From contig JBBQFJ010000036.1 of the NCBI GenBank assembly GCA_038321755.1, forward strand, positions 1-25,468: a stretch of DNA of 25,468 nucleotides, read 5' to 3'. This document shows, one piece after another, positions 23,234 through 25,468 of the stretch; positions within the stretch are counted from its first letter, which is position 1, and every line of letters begins with the position of its first letter. The position numbers and the translations under genes were made by a program. The stretch is from JALHSW01 sp038321755 (GTDB taxonomy: Bacteria; Actinomycetota; Acidimicrobiia; IMCC26256; PALSA-555). Below the pieces are notes generated by a model. It did no database searches, had not been told where the DNA came from, and saw only the letters and a list, made by a program, of their open reading frames with translations.

Positions 23234-24204
23234 CGCATCAGCTTCTGCCACTTGTGCGTCGCACGGATCGTGCGGATCGTGCCGGTCTTGGAACGCATGA
23301 CGAGCGTCTCGGTGCTCGCACCGTCGCCCCGGTACCGGACACCGCGCAGGATGTCGCCTTCCGTGACGCCACTGGCAGCGAAGAAGACGTCCTCACTCGC
23401 GACGAGGTCGTCCGTGGTGAGTGCACGCTCGAGGTCGTAACCACCGTCGAGCGCCGCCCGCCGCTCCTCGTCGTTCCGGGCGTACAGGCGCCCCTGGATC
23501 TCGCCGCCGAGTGCTTTGAGCGCGCAGGCGGCGATCACGCCCTCCGGCGTCCCGCCGATCCCGAAGAGGATGTCAGAACCGGAATCGGGCCACGCGGTCT
23601 CGAGCGCACCCATCACGTCGCCATCCGGGATGAGCCGGACCATCGCACCGGCTTCCCGGCACTCGCGGATGATGTCGGCGTGCCGTTCGCGATCGAGCAC
23701 GACGGCAGTGACGTCCTTGACCTGCTCGCCCTTGGCCTTGGCGACGGCCTCGAGGTTGGCCTTCACCGGCGCGTCGATGTCGACGACGTCACGTGACTCC
23801 GGACCGACTGCGAGCTTCTCCATGTAGACGATCGGGCCGGGGTTGAACATCGACCCCCGTTCCGCGACGGCGATCACCGCGATCGCGTTGTTCCGACCGA
23901 GCGACGTGAGGGTCGTGCCGTCGACCGGGTCGACGGCGATGTCGCACGCGGGTCCGCCGGCGCCGATCTCCTCGCCGTTGAACAGCATCGGTGCTTCGTC
24001 CTTCTCACCCTCACCGATGACGACGACGCCCTCCATCGGGACGGTGTTGAGGACGAGTCGCATCGCGTCGACCGCGGCCTGGTCGGCGGCGATCTTGTCG
24101 CCCCGGCCGATCCACCTCGCCGCGGCGAGTGCGGCGGCCTCCGTGACGCGAGCCAGGTCCATGGCGAGGTTCCGGTCGGGAGCTTCCTGCGCGTAGTCGT
24201 TCAT
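23212..24204 (-). CDS. glpX: Class II fructose-1,6-bisphosphatase
   Basis: This 330-residue cytoplasmic enzyme hydrolyses fructose-1,6-bisphosphate in gluconeogenesis. GlpX motifs are VVIGEGEKDEAPML (61-74) and IAVDPVDGTT (89-98), supplying the metal-binding acidic residues, plus FGIGGTPEGVIAA. ATG 24204 follows a TAGGAT box by 8 bases and matches the usual N-terminus (MNDYAQEAPDRNLAMDLARV). The frame is open further upstream, but that stretch crosses the divergent promoter region. In many actinobacteria GlpX is the only fructose bisphosphatase. The last codons overlap the 3' end of the UbiB-like gene. Confidence 0.96.
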   Translation of the reverse strand: MNDYAQEAPDRNLAMDLARVTEAAALAAARWIGRGDKIAADQAAVDAMRLVLNTVPMEGVVVIGEGEKDEAPMLFNGEEIGAGGPACDIAVDPVDGTTLTSLGRNNAIAVIAVAERGSMFNPGPIVYMEKLAVGPESRDVVDIDAPVKANLEAVAKAKGEQVKDVTAVVLDRERHADIIRECREAGAMVRLIPDGDVMGALETAWPDSGSDILFGIGGTPEGVIAACALKALGGEIQGRLYARNDEERRAALDGGYDLERALTTDDLVASEDVFFAASGVTEGDILRGVRYRGDGASTETLVMRSKTGTIRTIRATHKWQKLMRYSSLEY

Positions 24205-24212
24205 GGCAAACG

Positions 24213-24218
24213 ATCCTA
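24213..24218 (-). promoter_or_regulatory. Leaderless-type -10 box for glpX
   Basis: TAGGAT on the minus strand lies 8 bases before the glpX ATG at 24204, with no ribosome binding site between. Confidence 0.5.
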
Positions 24219-24276
24219 CCGGCGAGATCGCTTGCTCGACAGGGTGAGGAACGGCCCTCCAGGCCGGCGGTCCCAC

Positions 24277-24282
24277 TACGTT
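24277..24282 (+). promoter_or_regulatory. Leaderless-type -10 box for the SDR gene
   Basis: TACGTT lies 8 bases before the GTG at 24291. The 86-base divergent region between glpX and this gene holds both boxes. Confidence 0.35.
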
Positions 24283-24290
24283 GAGCCGTC

Positions 24291-25097
24291 GTGACCTCCT
24301 ACGAGCTTGCCGTCGATCCACGAGTCGTCGTCGTGACCGGGGCGGCCTCCGGGATCGGACGTGCGACCGCCGAGCGCCTGCGGGCCGACGGTTGGGCGGT
24401 CGTCGGCGTCGACCGAGCGGTGGACCGCCTCGGTTGGATCGACGCCCAGGACGACTCGGAGCTCGTCGCATGCGTCGCCGACGTCGCGACCGAGTCCGGG
24501 AACGCGGACCTCGTGGGCACGGCGCTCGCGCGCTTCGGCCGACTCGACGGAGCCGTCTTCAACGCGGGGGTGGGCTCGAGCGGCTCGCTCGATGACCAAC
24601 CGCTCGACGAGCTCGACCTTGCGATCGCCGTGAACCTCCGCGGGGTGATCCTGGGGGTGCGAGCCGCGGTCCCGGCGATGCGCACGTCGGGAGGCGGGTC
24701 GATCGTGGTCACCGGTTCGGTGTCGGGGCTCTTCGGTGACCCGAACATGTGGGCCTACAACGCAACCAAGGGTGGCGTCGTCAACTTCGCGCGGTCGGCG
24801 GCGATCGATCTGGCGAACGAGGGCATTCGCGTGAACGTGGTGTGTCCGGGCGGCATCGCCGGCACCGGCATGACCACACCCATGGAGCGGCACGCTCCCG
24901 ACCAGTTCGAGGAGATGCGCTCGCACGTGCCGATGCAGCGGTGGGGACAGCCGGAAGAGGTCGCTGCGGTGACGGCCTTCCTGCTCTCCGAGGATGCATC
25001 GTTCGTCACCGGTGTCGCGTTGCCGGTCGACGGCGGGGTCACCGCGGGAACCGGTCAGTTCCGCACGGCGGCGGGTCAGTCGACGAGGAGTCGATAG
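24291..25097 (+). CDS. Short-chain dehydrogenase/reductase (SDR)
   Basis: The 268-residue classical SDR has the cofactor motif TGAASGIG (16-23), NAG (91-93), the catalytic S143 in VTGSVSG and YNATK (156-160) with Y156 and K160. D41 after the second strand favours NAD(H) over NADP(H). PVDGGVTAG near the end is the standard C-terminal signature. About 15 further residues (RTAAGQSTRSR at the end) are not conserved in the family, and the stop is at 25095-25097. The substrate cannot be told. It is the last gene that clearly belongs to the actinobacterial part of the window. Confidence 0.92.
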   Translation: MTSYELAVDPRVVVVTGAASGIGRATAERLRADGWAVVGVDRAVDRLGWIDAQDDSELVACVADVATESGNADLVGTALARFGRLDGAVFNAGVGSSGSLDDQPLDELDLAIAVNLRGVILGVRAAVPAMRTSGGGSIVVTGSVSGLFGDPNMWAYNATKGGVVNFARSAAIDLANEGIRVNVVCPGGIAGTGMTTPMERHAPDQFEEMRSHVPMQRWGQPEEVAAVTAFLLSEDASFVTGVALPVDGGVTAGTGQFRTAAGQSTRSR

Positions 25098-25296
25098 GGC
25101 TGTTCGAGCATCTCGCCTGAACCGTTTTCGTCGGAAAGGGGAAGCGCAGGACGACGTCGCCCCCCTCCTGCGACACGCGCAGCGGCTCCGGGCGTGCGGG
25201 GATTACGAGGAGGGGCGCCTCGGGAACGATCTTCCTCCCGCACCCCGCTGCGAGGGCGGCGGCCAGGAGGAGCGGGACGGCGCGGCGGGCTCTCAA
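25039..25296 (-). CDS. Small lipoprotein N-terminus, interrupted
   Basis: From TTG 25296, four bases after the hslU stop, the frame encodes a signal peptide with lipobox LAAGC (C19), followed by GRKIVPEAP and PARPEPLRVSQEGGDVVLRF. The pattern Cys-Gly-Arg-Lys then a Pro-rich stretch and a beta-rich fold is that of small lipoproteins common in Gram-negative lineages. After PFPTKT (58) the sequence becomes Ser/Pro/Cys-rich and ends at 85 residues, overlapping the SDR gene antisense. The genuine part is probably only about 25120-25296, cut at the junction. Confidence 0.5.
   Translation of the reverse strand: MRARRAVPLLLAAALAAGCGRKIVPEAPLLVIPARPEPLRVSQEGGDVVLRFPFPTKTVQARCSNSPIDSSSTDPPPCGTDRFPR
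25076..25129 (-). CDS. Possible 3' end of a convergent gene (fragment)
   Basis: In the minus frame ending with TGA at 25078-25076 the sequence reads ENGSGEMLEQPYRLLVD, which looks like a natural protein C-terminus running tail to tail with the SDR gene. Further upstream (above about 25137) this frame turns Arg-rich and loses sense, as expected if the sequence switches origin there. Too short to identify. Confidence 0.25.
   Translation of the reverse strand, partial: ENGSGEMLEQPYRLLVD
25118..25140. other. Probable assembly or recombination junction
   Basis: To the left lies the SDR gene and the plausible end of a convergent gene. To the right lies a lipoprotein frame that loses its family pattern after PFPTKT (residues 53-58), and then hslU. 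The bases GACGAAAACGG on the minus strand could serve both reading frames, so they are a candidate for shared microhomology at the join. Confidence 0.5.
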
Positions 25297-25300
25297 GGGC

Positions 25301-25468
25301 TCAGAGGACGAAGCGCGAGAGGTCGCGGCTCGCGACGAGGTCGGCCATGGCGCGCGTCACGGCCGTGTGGTCGACGACGATCCGCGCGCCCGCGGCGTCG
25401 GGGCCGGCGAAGCTGACCTCCGACAGGACCCTCTCGAGGATCGTGTGCAGGCGACGCGCGCCGATGTT
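25301..25468 (-). CDS. hslU: ATP-dependent protease ATPase subunit HslU, last 55 residues
   Basis: The fragment begins NIGARRLHTILERVLSEVSF and ends DLVASRDLSRFVL before TGA. NIGARRLHT.(L/M)E is the sensor-2 region of HslU (ClpY), and the family ends in DLSR(F/Y)(I/V)L, the tail that inserts into HslV to activate it. The remaining ~400 residues lie beyond the window. HslUV is widespread in proteobacteria and several other phyla but uncommon in actinobacteria, which usually have a 20S-type proteasome, so this fragment is out of place here. Confidence 0.9.
   Translation of the reverse strand, partial: NIGARRLHTILERVLSEVSFAGPDAAGARIVVDHTAVTRAMADLVASRDLSRFVL

Overview
The window is a GC-rich stretch that reads as actinobacterial chromosome. 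The order glyA - wecA-type transferase - atpZ/atpI - atpBEFHAGDC resembles the rfe/wecA-atp order of mycobacteria. Many genes have a TAnnnT -10 box only 6-9 nt before the start codon, which is the arrangement of leaderless actinobacterial transcripts. A member of class Acidimicrobiia or a relative is my best guess; this is inference from gene order and style, not a database match.

Layout. (1) 1-8887 is a surface-glycan and envelope region. It holds the end of an O-antigen ligase/polymerase-type membrane protein, two tandem paralogous lipoproteins of unrecognised function, two coupled GT2 glycosyltransferases, a PIG-L (LmbE-type) deacetylase, a GT4 glycosyltransferase, a FemAB/CelD-like N-acyltransferase and a cupin/JmjC-like protein. 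(2) 9016-11558 holds glyA (serine hydroxymethyltransferase) and a polyprenyl-phosphate HexNAc-1-phosphate transferase (WecA type) whose tail carries five exact 15-bp repeats. (3) 11607-19363 is the complete F1Fo ATP synthase operon, with its own promoter and two small assembly proteins in front. Its subunit b is unusual: a signal peptide and a two-cysteine extracytoplasmic segment precede the membrane anchor. (4) 19394-25097 holds a secreted TIM-barrel-like putative glycosidase, a sulfotransferase, a membrane-anchored UbiB/ABC1 kinase, glpX (class II fructose-1,6-bisphosphatase) and an SDR oxidoreductase.

The last ~340 bases do not fit. On the minus strand they encode the extreme C-terminus of HslU and the start of a small lipoprotein that breaks off in mid-domain near 25120-25137. 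HslU is uncommon in actinobacteria, and HslU followed by such a lipoprotein is more like a Gram-negative lineage. I read this as a probable assembly chimera (or, less likely, a recombination junction), so 25140-25468 should not be attributed to the host genome without checking.

The glycan genes could jointly build and modify a surface polysaccharide: WecA loads the lipid carrier, the GT2/GT4 enzymes extend, PIG-L deacetylates, the FemAB-like protein and sulfotransferase decorate, and the ligase/polymerase finishes. That joint role is inferred from proximity. The most interesting points are the tandem lipoprotein pair (the second lacking a normal start codon but keeping a correctly placed ACG behind a leaderless-type promoter), the consistent leaderless promoter architecture, the modified subunit b, the coding minisatellite, and the contig-end junction. 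No CRISPR array, insertion sequence, tRNA or rRNA was recognised, and no gap between genes exceeds 300 bases.
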